From: Galaxea fascicularis
Lineage: Eukaryota; Cnidaria; Anthozoa; Scleractinia; Euphylliidae
Length of the DNA: 64,000 bases
Assembly: GCA_948470475.1 (NCBI GenBank)
Contig: OX419339.1
Span: 9,161,502-9,225,501 of the forward strand
Direction: 5' to 3'
Positions 55,612 through 64,000 of this stretch are shown piece by piece. The notes under the pieces were generated by a model that worked only from the letters and a program-made list of their open reading frames with translations, was not told the origin of the DNA and did no database searches. Each line of letters starts with the position of its first letter. Position 1 is the first letter of the stretch. The translations under genes and the position numbers were made by a program.

Positions 55612-58600
55612 TCAGCAAGAACACTCGCCTAGGTTTGCCGGGCTTCCAGCAACAGAGGTTTCGTCCTCAAGAATGTCAGGCAACTTTGTTTTGACAACTT
55701 CCACATTCCTGTCTTTTGTATTTACGTTTACATAGGCGATTTCTTCTTCATCGCTCTGGTATGCAAGCTGCGAATAACTGGATGCTTCCGTTCTGACAGT
55801 GTTGCAGTAAATTGCTTCCATCCCATCTCGGGATGCGTCATCGTTACTTGGAACCCCTTTGCTGGTATTCACGAAATAAGCTGATTCGCTTCTCACCAAG
55901 ACCTCCTGGTTAACGTATTTTCTTTCACAGCAGTTTACGTAATTGTCGTCGTCGTTATCACTAGATAGTGTGGCCGTTCTGACGGTCGGTGTGTTCGTTT
56001 GACCTTCTTCGGCAAGGGAAGGAGAACTCGGCGCTTTCTGTCCAAAACCACCTTCGTGACCTATCCTATTATTGGATTTCTTTTTAGGTTGTTTACTGGA
56101 TGCCATGGTTGAGTCAAGGGTGCTGTTGTTGCCATGTTTTGAGTTTGAGGTCTTCATATTGAACTGCTTTGCCTGATATTCTCGTTTTCTAGAGCTGTCA
56201 TCACTCTTAAGCAGTGTCCGTGTTGTTTCAACTGAATCTTGTTCTTTTACAGTTACCTGTCTTTTTAGATCTTCTACTTGGGCACAAGCTGCATCTAGCT
56301 GTTTCTTTAACTTGAAAAACTGCTCGATGTTTTTAATGTCCACGCAGTCGTCTTCACGGCGAGGAGAGAGCCAAATATTAGCGGTGTTACTTGGAGGAGA
56401 GGCAGGTCTCGACGTTTCTCGACGTGTTTGGCGGGAACATTCTGTTCTGCTGGAACCGCTGCTGCTACTGCTATTAGTACTGTCAGACTGACTTATCCCG
56501 GCACTTTTCAATCCAAGTGTTTTCTGCTGTTCTGGTTCCTCCCCCATCAAACATTTACTGCTTTGCAACATTTCTCTCGGACTTTCCACTTCTTCGTAAG
56601 CCTGGTCATCATCAGTGCTTTTCTCCTCGACATGCTGGCACACCTGTTGTGCAATTCTTGACTCTAGGAGTCGCGGTCTTTGTAATATTTCACGCGGATT
56701 TTCCAGTTCTTCGTAAGCCTGGTCATCATCAGTGCTTTTCTCCTCGACATGCTGGCACACCTGTTGTGCAATTCTTGACTCTAGGAGTCGCGGTCTTTGT
56801 AATATTTCACGCGGATTTTCCATTTCTTCGTAAGCCTGGTCATCATCAGTGCTTTCCTCCTCGACATGCTGGCACACCTGTTGTGCAATTCTTGACTCTA
56901 GGAGTCGCGGTCTTTGTAATATTTCACGCGGATTTTCCAGTTCTTCGTAAGCCTGGTCATCATCAATGCTTTCCTCCTCGACATGCTGGTACACCTGTTG
57001 TGCAATTCTTGACTCTAGGAGTCGCGGTCTTTGTAATATTTCACGCGGATTTTCCAGTTCTTCGTAAGCCTGGTCATCATCAGTGCTTTTCTCTTCGACA
57101 TGCTGGCACACCTGTTGTGCAATTCTTGACTCTAGGAGTCGCGGTCTTTGTAGTATTTCACGCGGATTTTCCAGTTCTTCGTAAGCCTGGTCATCATCAG
57201 TGCTTTTCTCCTCGACATGCTGGCACACCTGTTGTGCAATTCTTGACTCTAGGAGTCGCGGTCTTTGTAATATTTCACGCGGATTTTCCAGTTCTTCGTA
57301 AGCCTGGTCATCATCAGTGCTTTTCTCCTCGACATGCTGGCACACCTGTTGTGCAATTCTTGACTCTAGGTGTCGCGGTCTTTGTAATATTTCACGCGGA
57401 TTTTCCAGTTCTTCGTAAGCCTGGTCATCATCAATGCTTTTCTCCTCGACATGCTGGCACACCTGTTGTGCAATTCTTGACTCTAGGAGTCGCGGTCTTT
57501 GTAGTATTTCACGCGGATTTTCCAGTTCTTCGTAAGCCTGGTCATCATCAGTGCTTTTCTCCTCGACATGCTGGCACACCTGTTGTGCAATTCTTGACTC
57601 TAGGAGTCGCGGTCTTTGTAATATTTCACGCGGATTTTCCAGTTCTTCGTAAGCCTGGTCATCATCAGTGCTTTTCTCCTCGACATGCTGGCACACCTGT
57701 TGTGCAATTCTTGACTCTAGGAGTCGCGGTCTTTGTAATATTTCACGCGGATTTTCCAGTTCTTCGTAAGCCTGGTCATCATCAGTGCTTTTCTCCTCGA
57801 CATGCTGGCACACCTGTTGTGCAATTCTTGACTCTAGGAGTCGCGGTCTTTGTAATATTTCACGCGGATTTTCCAGTTCTTCGTAAGCCTGGTCATCATC
57901 AGTGCTTTTCTCCTCAACATGCTGGCACACCTGTTGTGCAATTCTTGACTCTAGGAGTTGCGGTCTTTGTAATATTTCACGCGGATTTTCCAGTTCTTCG
58001 TAAGCCTGGTCATCATCAGTGCTTTGCTCCTCAATTTGCTGATCTGCCTCTTGTGCAATTTTCGATTTACGGAGTCGCGGTCTTTGTAATATTTCACGCG
58101 GATTTTCCACTTCTTCGTAAGACTGGTCATCGTCAGTGCTTTCCTCCTCAACTTGCTGGTCCGCTTGTTGTGCAATTTTTTTCTCTCGGAGTCGTGATCT
58201 TTTCTGGCTTTCTTGTCTTCCTCCTGCACAACTCTCTGATTTTGTGCACTTGTTTAAAGAATCGGTGTTGGACAATTTTGTTGCTTCTGGTTTTTGTTGC
58301 TCCTCCACGTTCCCAGACCGAGAGTTTCTTTGCCTGGTTGAAACATGGAAACCAACCACAGTTTCATTGTACGACTTGTGATTTCCATGGCTTCCATGTT
58401 GTTCATCGCGTGGGTTCCCTTTACCTCGCAGACGGTCAATGTCATCGCAAGGTGTTTCGTAAATATCCGGGTCATCTATTTCTCCAATCTCATCTGGTTT
58501 CTGGCCGTTCGCGTCTTCATAATGGCTTGTTTCGTCTGGCTCAAAAATTACATCCACGTAAGAATCACCAGGGTCATCTTCTTCAAAAATGCAACCGTCA

Positions 58601-60264
58601 TCTGTCACTACAGCGTACCCGCGATAAACAGCCTCAATTTTCCTCCAGTCGGTTACATCGACCACTAAGTATGGCAGATCTAAGTTCCTTTCTTCAGCCG
58701 ACTTTTGCTTTGGAGGTATTGGGGGCGGTTTGCAGTCTGCGTGTCCTCTGTTTGCGTCTGTTTTGTTTTCAATATGGGCTGTTTTGAGAGACGTGAGCTT
58801 CGGTGGCAGCTCTGGGAAGGACTCTGGGACGTGGTTGTCAATGGAGGTTGCTGGCTCGACAGTATACGATTCCGACTTGTCACTGTAATCGAACAATCTT
58901 TCGCCTTGCGATAGTGAGGTACACTCTTCGGTCGTCTTCCCACCACAGGTAACCTTTTCTCCGACAGTCTTTCTCGGCGTGTGCGACGGTGGTTTTGACC
59001 TGTGCGACTGAAAGTCTTCATTTTTTTCCTGGATCCTTGACAATGTCCCAAGCTTGGGGAGCAATGGAGGAACCTCCATAGCGGCGCTTGAATCTTGACG
59101 AATGAATACATCCATTAATTTCGACGGAGCTAAGCTGGGACTTGGACCTCCTGGAAAAAACTCAGAAATCACGTCTCTCTCGGGCCACTCACGATCGCAC
59201 CTTTCTTGGTGCTTTCCGGGGACCAACTTCTGGATTGGAAAAACGGCAGAGCAAGAACTGTTGGATGTTGATGCTGCAACAAGTTCGTGATTTATCAACA
59301 CCTTCCTGTTTGAAGATAGATCGTCTAACGGCTTCCCTTGCTTGGTCACCAGGGACCTTGGATGTGGCACCGGCTCTATTTTCATCGCTCGCAAATTAAA
59401 GCTACGAACTGGTTGCGCCTTGAAATAAAAGGAACTTTTTATCAAATTATCAAGTATTTTTAAATTTCTGTCGTTCGTCCTAAGAGCCTCCCGGCAGGTT
59501 TTGATCTTCTTACTCATTTCCGCCGATACTTTAAATCCACAGCTAACTCTTACGTTTAATGTTTTGGGAAACAGATAAACCAATAACTCTTTCTCCATCG
59601 AAGCTGCAAAGACCATATCCACCTCGCTTTTCTCCGTGAGCTGAATGTTGCCCAATTTCGTCAATGAATGAGCGTTAAAGGGGTCATTAGCCCGTGTTGA
59701 GGGAGAAACAAACCGAACCTTTATTGGCAGTTGGCTCCGGTGTAGGACGTCGTGTAAATTATAATCCGTAACGTCCACCAGCGGCAAAAATCTCCCTTTC
59801 AAACCCAACGGGAGAAGAATCTCTTTGGAATTATCACGATCAAGGAGCTCACATCTTAAAAAGTTCTCTTTGCTTCTGCTGATGTTCGGCAATATCAGCT
59901 TGCTTCCTGAGGTAATTTGAAGCGAGGACGTAATGTCTTCAAGAACGAGCACATATGATACTTTAGCGGCAACCAGTTCCTTCACTGTACAATACTCTCG
60001 ACTTTCTAGCGGAATAAGGTGTACTTTCGTGTTGGAATTCTGTTGCAGGCACATCTCTTGACCTAATTCATCAAGTGCCATGATTGTTTTCTGTCTCTCC
60101 ACTTTATGCAAAACAAAAATCTGACCAAAGTTCAATGTATCAGCCTCGCTTGTCCCTCGAAACCCTTCCACAAGCTTGACTGTTGCAGGAAGCCGATAAC
60201 CATAATGGTCCAGAAATGCTGTGAGATCGTTTGAAGTACTTACTGCTTTTCGGGTACTGTCCAT
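55612..60264 (-). CDS. CABIT-domain scaffold-like protein C (1550 aa, single exon, 39-residue tyrosine repeat)
   Basis: Start taken at 60264 (MDSTRKAVST) because it aligns with the start of protein B; an in-frame ATG 12 codons upstream is less likely. CABIT-like region at residues about 20-315 (LPATVKLVEGFRG, FGQIFVLHKVERQKTIMALD, LPIKVRFVSPS). PELPPK near 485 and PPPIPPK near 515 are SH3-type. Residues about 695-1235 are thirteen full 39-residue repeats plus a partial one, each with DDDQAYEELENPREILQRP. A coiled coil (FFKLKKQLDAACAQVEDLKR) lies near 1311-1335. YVNQEV near 1450, YCNT and YVNV near 1511 are GRB2-type sites; YEEL/V resembles SRC-family SH2 ligands. Tail modules (YVNQE, DEEE..Y.N) correspond one to one with protein B. 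No enzyme motif. Adaptor function is inference. Confidence 0.83.
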   Translation of the reverse strand: MDSTRKAVSTSNDLTAFLDHYGYRLPATVKLVEGFRGTSEADTLNFGQIFVLHKVERQKTIMALDELGQEMCLQQNSNTKVHLIPLESREYCTVKELVAAKVSYVLVLEDITSSLQITSGSKLILPNISRSKENFLRCELLDRDNSKEILLPLGLKGRFLPLVDVTDYNLHDVLHRSQLPIKVRFVSPSTRANDPFNAHSLTKLGNIQLTEKSEVDMVFAASMEKELLVYLFPKTLNVRVSCGFKVSAEMSKKIKTCREALRTNDRNLKILDNLIKSSFYFKAQPVRSFNLRAMKIEPVPHPRSLVTKQGKPLDDLSSNRKVLINHELVAASTSNSSCSAVFPIQKLVPGKHQERCDREWPERDVISEFFPGGPSPSLAPSKLMDVFIRQDSSAAMEVPPLLPKLGTLSRIQEKNEDFQSHRSKPPSHTPRKTVGEKVTCGGKTTEECTSLSQGERLFDYSDKSESYTVEPATSIDNHVPESFPELPPKLTSLKTAHIENKTDANRGHADCKPPPIPPKQKSAEERNLDLPYLVVDVTDWRKIEAVYRGYAVVTDDGCIFEEDDPGDSYVDVIFEPDETSHYEDANGQKPDEIGEIDDPDIYETPCDDIDRLRGKGNPRDEQHGSHGNHKSYNETVVGFHVSTRQRNSRSGNVEEQQKPEATKLSNTDSLNKCTKSESCAGGRQESQKRSRLREKKIAQQADQQVEEESTDDDQSYEEVENPREILQRPRLRKSKIAQEADQQIEEQSTDDDQAYEELENPREILQRPQLLESRIAQQVCQHVEEKSTDDDQAYEELENPREILQRPRLLESRIAQQVCQHVEEKSTDDDQAYEELENPREILQRPRLLESRIAQQVCQHVEEKSTDDDQAYEELENPREILQRPRLLESRIAQQVCQHVEEKSTDDDQAYEELENPREILQRPRLLESRIAQQVCQHVEEKSIDDDQAYEELENPREILQRPRHLESRIAQQVCQHVEEKSTDDDQAYEELENPREILQRPRLLESRIAQQVCQHVEEKSTDDDQAYEELENPREILQRPRLLESRIAQQVCQHVEEKSTDDDQAYEELENPREILQRPRLLESRIAQQVYQHVEEESIDDDQAYEELENPREILQRPRLLESRIAQQVCQHVEEESTDDDQAYEEMENPREILQRPRLLESRIAQQVCQHVEEKSTDDDQAYEELENPREILQRPRLLESRIAQQVCQHVEEKSTDDDQAYEEVESPREMLQSSKCLMGEEPEQQKTLGLKSAGISQSDSTNSSSSSGSSRTECSRQTRRETSRPASPPSNTANIWLSPRREDDCVDIKNIEQFFKLKKQLDAACAQVEDLKRQVTVKEQDSVETTRTLLKSDDSSRKREYQAKQFNMKTSNSKHGNNSTLDSTMASSKQPKKKSNNRIGHEGGFGQKAPSSPSLAEEGQTNTPTVRTATLSSDNDDDNYVNCCERKYVNQEVLVRSESAYFVNTSKGVPSNDDASRDGMEAIYCNTVRTEASSYSQLAYQSDEEEIAYVNVNTKDRNVEVVKTKLPDILEDETSVAGSPANLGECSC
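56570..58190 (-). repeat. 117-bp coding minisatellite, 13-plus copies, in CABIT gene C
   Basis: A period of 117 bases (39 codons) is maintained without indels over about 1.5 kb; most units differ by zero to three bases. The outermost units on the coding 5' side (58020-58190) are the most diverged and the central ones nearly identical, as expected from recent unequal exchange. Because the unit is a multiple of three and lacks stops on the other strand, a 756-codon antisense frame appears (56517-58787), which I do not count as a gene. Confidence 0.93.
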
Positions 60265-60333
60265 GCTCAACCAGCGACAAACAAGGTTTGTACACCTCAC
60301 GATACGTGGGATAAGTACGCTTCAGCGCCACCC

Positions 60334-60343
60334 ATAAATATAC
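60334..60343 (-). promoter_or_regulatory. Possible TATA box of CABIT gene C
   Basis: GTATATTTAT on the minus strand, about 70 bases upstream of the start codon at 60264. It is a similar distance to the TATA-like sequence of gene A. Positional evidence only. Confidence 0.35.
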
Positions 60344-60379
60344 AAAAACAATCAAGTTTCGCTGAGACCGGAAAGGTCA

Positions 60380-61485
60380 TGGTGTTTACTTTGACAATTG
60401 TGACATCATGTGTAAAAATCCTGCTAGGGCAGCTCCTTAGTGAATTTGGAAATCCTATACAATCTTTAATTGCGAAGTCACTGATTCGTATATATATGTA
60501 GACGAACATTTCGCAGTTAACTAACTGCAAAGTCCTTCGCTTCTGTAATATATATAGAGAGACATTTTTGCTAAATTTCATTTGTCTCTATACAGTGTGT
60601 CTATAAAGTGACATAAATGCAAACTTTGCAATTGTAAAATCTCTCCGAGGCAATTGAGTCTAGAATTTCCGGAAGGTCGCCCTAAACAAGGGAAAAGCCT
60701 TTCTTAAGAGTATAAATATTTTTGGAGGGTGGGTTTTGAAATAGTGATGTAATTCCTTACAGAAAATTGGATTGAACTAAGGCATGACTGGTGAGCGCGC
60801 ACATGCAATCTTCTGCAGGTTATTACCCGTAAACCCGCGGGTTCTCGTGGTCAACCAAGATTTTCTTGTTTAAGAGATAAGAGATTCCGAAGAGAAGTTT
60901 GAACAAAGGATTTATTTACGTACGGCTGCAAACACAAGAATATCCCGGGTAGAGTAATTTAATACTATATTTTCCGCGTTTAGTAGACAACAGGAAACTA
61001 TTTTCGTTGTTTCACACGCATGCTGCTGTTTTTAGTCCTCCCAAGCGTCCTTGAGAAAACCAAAGCTCTTCATTTCATAAGTTTGAATGCATTTCCATGG
61101 ATTGCAAAAAACACGACTTTTAATGTACGAAATAAAACTACTTTCATATATTTGCCATTTGATTCTTGGATATTATTCAGAACATGTGGATCATTAACTA
61201 ATAACACCATGGGTCAAGGTTGGAATGGGTGTGTGCCAAAAATGACGTCTCTGGCAAGAAAGTTCCCTCTTCAACTATCTTTCGGTCTTGAAATTTAATG
61301 TGGAAAAATGATTATTTTCCGTCTATTATCTTGTTTGATTGGCCCTAAGCTCTAACTAAACTGTGTTCTATTCATTTCCGAATACTACCGTTTGATATTG
61401 ATAACTTTGCAAGGATACAATGGTCCTTTGCATTGCGTGACAGAAACTATAAGAACGCTTGAATAGCAAAATTTAATACCCTTTT
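60380..61485. other. Upstream region of CABIT gene C; no gene seen
   Basis: An open frame of 92 codons at 61020-61298 has no recognisable features. No structural repeat apart from AT-rich runs (TATATATATG near 60490). Confidence 0.35.
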
Positions 61486-61489
61486 TCAT

Positions 61490-61593
61490 ATTTTTCTACT
61501 GAAATCGCGAAAATAAAACCCCGCGAACGGATCTGTCTCGCCAAAATCGCGAAATGAAGTACTCGCGCGCGAAATTAAGTGCCAATAAGGTAT
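61490..61593. mobile_element. End fragment of the TA-flanked transposon family
   Basis: AATCGCGAAATGAAGTACTC and CGCGAAATTAAGTGCC..AATAAGG followed by TA correspond to the right end of the element at 13803-14499. The other end is missing or too diverged to see. Confidence 0.6.
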
Positions 61594-61811
61594 ACTGAGA
61601 ACTTGGCATTTCAGTCTTAAGATACCTCCAAGGATATCATACTTCAATCTATACCAGTGCGTGCCAAGATATACAAACCATTTTCAAGAGAGCTGTATAG
61701 ACTACCACTTCATTCCGAGAAACAACGAGAGTACAAAAATGTAATTGTCTTGTCAACTCAACAAATGATAGACAAAGAGAGGTAACCAAAGTATGTCATT
61801 CGAGCTTCATT

Positions 61812-61876
61812 TTACTCAACCTCGTTCCCAGGGTCTCTCTTCTTCCCGTCCCGTGGGAACGAGGTTGAATTTTACT
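61812..61876. repeat. Short hairpin repeat
   Basis: TTTTACTCAACCTCGTTCCC and GGGAACGAGGTTGAATTTTA are inverted around a 25-base centre. Confidence 0.7.
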
Positions 61877-62405
61877 ATTCTTGGCTTCGGCACGGATGCG
61901 AAGCTTAATTACCCTACAACAAAACCAGTATAAAAATTTGTAACTGCAACGTCAAGTCTGAAAACGGATGTGGAAAACGGAATGTCTTGGTCTGAAATAG
62001 GGTTAGAATTTGAGAACCGCGCGGATCACCCCTAGCATTCCGAGGAGTACCCCCGGGAAGAAAACGCACTATTCGCGTTCCATGCATTTCTAAGTGAAAA
62101 GTTTGAAAAGTTTGTGAAGTTGTAAAGCCTTTTGCTGAGGTCTACAGTTTGTCATTTTCAAGTGCTGGTATCTGAGACATTTCCGTCAAAACCATTGACA
62201 GCACTGTACTGTTTGATTAATTGCCCAAAATAGCGAGTGACTGCACCTTCCATATTGCAATTCCGAGAACTAAAGGAAGTTGAACTGAGGAACATGTAAT
62301 TTAATCGCCGTGGGAACTATATTTTAAAATATCGAAAGTAGTTTACAGACCTTTACTCTTTATCTCTTTATCTCTGTTGTGACAAATGCGGCAGGTCCTT
62401 TCCAC

Positions 62406-62463
62406 GGGAGGCGGGTGGCGGGTAACGGGTGACAGGTGACGGGTAACGGGTGGCGGGTAACGA
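62406..62463. repeat. Short GGGTRAC/GGGTGGC tandem array
   Basis: About eight 7-base units (GGCGGGTGGCGGGTAACGGG) with variants GGGTGAC and AGGTGAC. Strand-asymmetric and G-rich. Confidence 0.8.
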
Positions 62464-62930
62464 CCAATTCAATTTAATATTGAACTCCATAGCAAGCTCT
62501 ATTTCCTATCTAAGTTTGTTGTTTCTATTCTAGTTTGCAACAAAATCCTTTGAACACTAACAAAACCACAGGTAGCAATACCTGAAAATGTCTACAATAA
62601 TAGTATAATAAACAAGTCTGAAACGGTTTTCCTCACATAACCAGAAATTCTAAACGTACGGTAACATTCCCAGCTATCTTGAAAACAATTTAGGCCATCG
62701 CCTAGACGGGCAAGGAAACTTTTAGCTCCAAAAATATTGATTATCTGACAATATAATTTCCCCGAAAACTCTGAGGAAACTCTACCTTCTTACGTACAAT
62801 GAGAAGACTTTTCAAGCGGTTATAAACCGCCGTAAATCGGACTGAGAAACGTTTCGATATGCCACGCAGCACTAAAACCCCCAAATACTCCTTTGTTCAG
62901 GCTCTAACTCTTACTAACAAACACAGTGAC

Positions 62931-63010
62931 ATAAGCATAAGCATAAACATTAGTATGAGCATACGCAGTGTAAACAGGGAGTAACATGAGCATAAGCATA
63001 AGAATAAGAA
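62931..63010. repeat. Degenerate CATAAG hexamer repeat
   Basis: ATAAGCATAAGCATAAACAT and GAGCATAAGCATAAGAATAA form a broken hexamer array. Confidence 0.7.
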
Positions 63011-63034
63011 AAGGAATCTTTTCCATTTTCTTAT

Positions 63035-63235
63035 TCCATATATCCACAATCACGTACAATTCAGTTCAGGAAAATTGATCAACGTCTTCTTCGTATGGCT
63101 CAAAAGATTTTTCTGTCGAAAACTGACTCTAAAGCTAACACTGAAACGAATATCATTATTATGCAATCCGTATTGATCGTTTATAAAGCACAGTAGTTTC
63201 AGCACTTTAGCCTTAAATAACTAAAACGACTTCCG
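63035..63235 (-). repeat. Dispersed repeat, inverted partner of 52724-52985
   Basis: Contains AGGAAAATTGATCAACGTCT, CTAACACTGAAACGAATATC, ATGCAATCCGTATTGAT and AACTAAAACGACTTCCGCC, the reverse complement of the blocks at 52724-52985 in mirrored order. Confidence 0.7.
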
Positions 63236-63466
63236 CCGAAATTTTCGGTAACGCACAAGAGACCTTGTTTTGTTTGTATTTTTGTTTACTAATTTTTCGG
63301 AAGCTTTTGTATTTATTCCCCGGAAATTTCCGGGAATCTTGCCGCCATTGTTTTGAAAACAAAGCCAAAAACGTCATTGTGTTCAGTGTTCAGTTGTCAT
63401 GGTAACTTTGTTATACCATCCATTTTTGCTGTTATACCACTATTACGAGGAAATAGTGATACTATC

Positions 63467-63507
<41 letters not shown>

Positions 63508-63584
63508 CGTGGAAACACCCTATTTCAAATACTCTTTCAAACTTCCTTAATTAAGTTGGAAAATAAGGTATGAAGTAGGGGCCG

Positions 63585-63930
63585 GTTGCAGATAATTGCG
63601 TTCACAACTGCGAGGATCAGTCCTCAGTTGACTTCATTTCCACAGTTCATATGTGATTCATTTCATATACATCACTTACATTCATCACTCACGGGAAAAT
63701 ATGAACCCACAATTGACCTGCTTCCAACGTCAGTGGCTTAATAGCTCAGTTGGTTAGAGCATCGCACCCGTATCGCGAGTTCACGGGTTCCAAGTCCTGA
63801 ATTTGTTTCAGGCTTCTTTCGCAATTGCATAAATTCCGTTGAAGACTGCGAGAATCATTCTTCATTTCATGTTTAATCGCTCGCATGTTCCCTCACATCA
63901 ACGCGCGTATCACTTTTGTTGTGAATGACC
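63585..63930 (+). mobile_element. SINE with tRNA-like head
   Basis: A tRNA-like core, TTAATAGCTCAGTTGGTTAG at 63737 (A box) and GGGTTCCAAGTCC near 63787 (decayed B box), is embedded in repeat sequence. The downstream body (CCTGAATTTGTTTCAGGCTT, AATTGCATAAATTCCG, GCGAGAATCATTCTTCATTT) is shared with copies at 19240-19400 and 51645-51760. The upstream part (AACTGCGAGGATCAGTCCTC, ATATGTGATTCATTTCATAT) also looks like the same family, suggesting a tandem or dimeric copy. The tRNA cannot fold fully, so this is not a functional tRNA gene. Confidence 0.68.
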
Positions 63931-64000
63931 ATTTTTACGTTCAACATGCGGGTTTTAGATCATTGATGTCTGCGAGAGGACAACAAACATGGGATGATGG

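Noticed and set aside
56570..58190. CRISPR-like or regulatory repeat array
   Set aside because: Units are contiguous, in frame and 117 bp with no unique spacers; this is a coding minisatellite in animal DNA.
47488..58190. YEEx repeats as ITAMs
   Set aside because: ITAMs need two YxxL/I separated by 6-12 residues. Here the spacing is 18 or 39 residues, and in protein B most sites are YxxM.
56517..58787. 756-codon plus-strand open frame as a gene
   Set aside because: It is the antisense shadow of the 117-bp repeat in CABIT gene C. The translated sequence is a Phe/His/Pro-rich repeat without family resemblance, and the opposite strand has clear domains.
63731..63800. Functional tRNA gene
   Set aside because: The A box is good but the B box is decayed, and the acceptor and T stems do not pair. 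It lies in a dispersed repeat.

Overview
This is animal nuclear DNA, AT-rich and intron-bearing. It most likely comes from an anthozoan cnidarian, probably a stony coral or sea anemone. The evidence is a complete 27-exon NUP93 gene with GT-AG introns, TTAGGG-type interstitial telomere repeats, jockey-superfamily LINEs, tRNA-headed SINEs and many small terminal-inverted-repeat (TIR) elements. The species assignment is inference from repeat style and gene content; no search was possible.

Layout. (1) 1-4317, minus: the 5' part of an unidentified gene for a lysine-rich, low-complexity protein; three exons are visible and the gene runs off the left edge. (2) 4.3-15.4 kb: gene-poor, with hairpins, a degraded LINE, several TIR elements, an interstitial telomere-like tract, and an intact 1.1-kb LTR element that carries gag but no pol (12213-13315, identical 133-bp LTRs, 5-bp target duplication). 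(3) 15386-35030, plus: NUP93, 27 exons, 823 codons, with introns full of SINEs, TIR elements and a solo LTR. (4) 35.5-64 kb: three intronless head-to-tail minus-strand genes (36752-39676, 46524-49682, 55612-60264). They encode CABIT-domain proteins of the THEMIS/GAREM type, separated by LINE fragments, fold-back elements and SINEs.

The CABIT trio is the most interesting content. Each protein has an N-terminal CABIT-like region followed by a long, apparently disordered tail with SH3-type proline motifs (PPLPPK) and candidate SH2-binding tyrosines (YVNx, YEEx). This is the architecture of a phosphotyrosine scaffold. In the two closer paralogs a motif of the form (S/T)D(D/E)D(H/Q)SYEE has apparently been amplified independently: about five 18-residue copies in the middle gene, and thirteen-plus 39-residue copies in the right-hand gene. 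A role as tunable multi-phosphotyrosine docking platforms is inference; the repeats and motifs themselves are visible directly.

The mobile-element fraction is well resolved in places. Target duplications suggest candidate superfamilies: TTAA (piggyBac-like), TA (Tc1/mariner/pogo-like), TAA (PIF/Harbinger-like), 8 bp (hAT-like) and 10 bp (Mutator-like).
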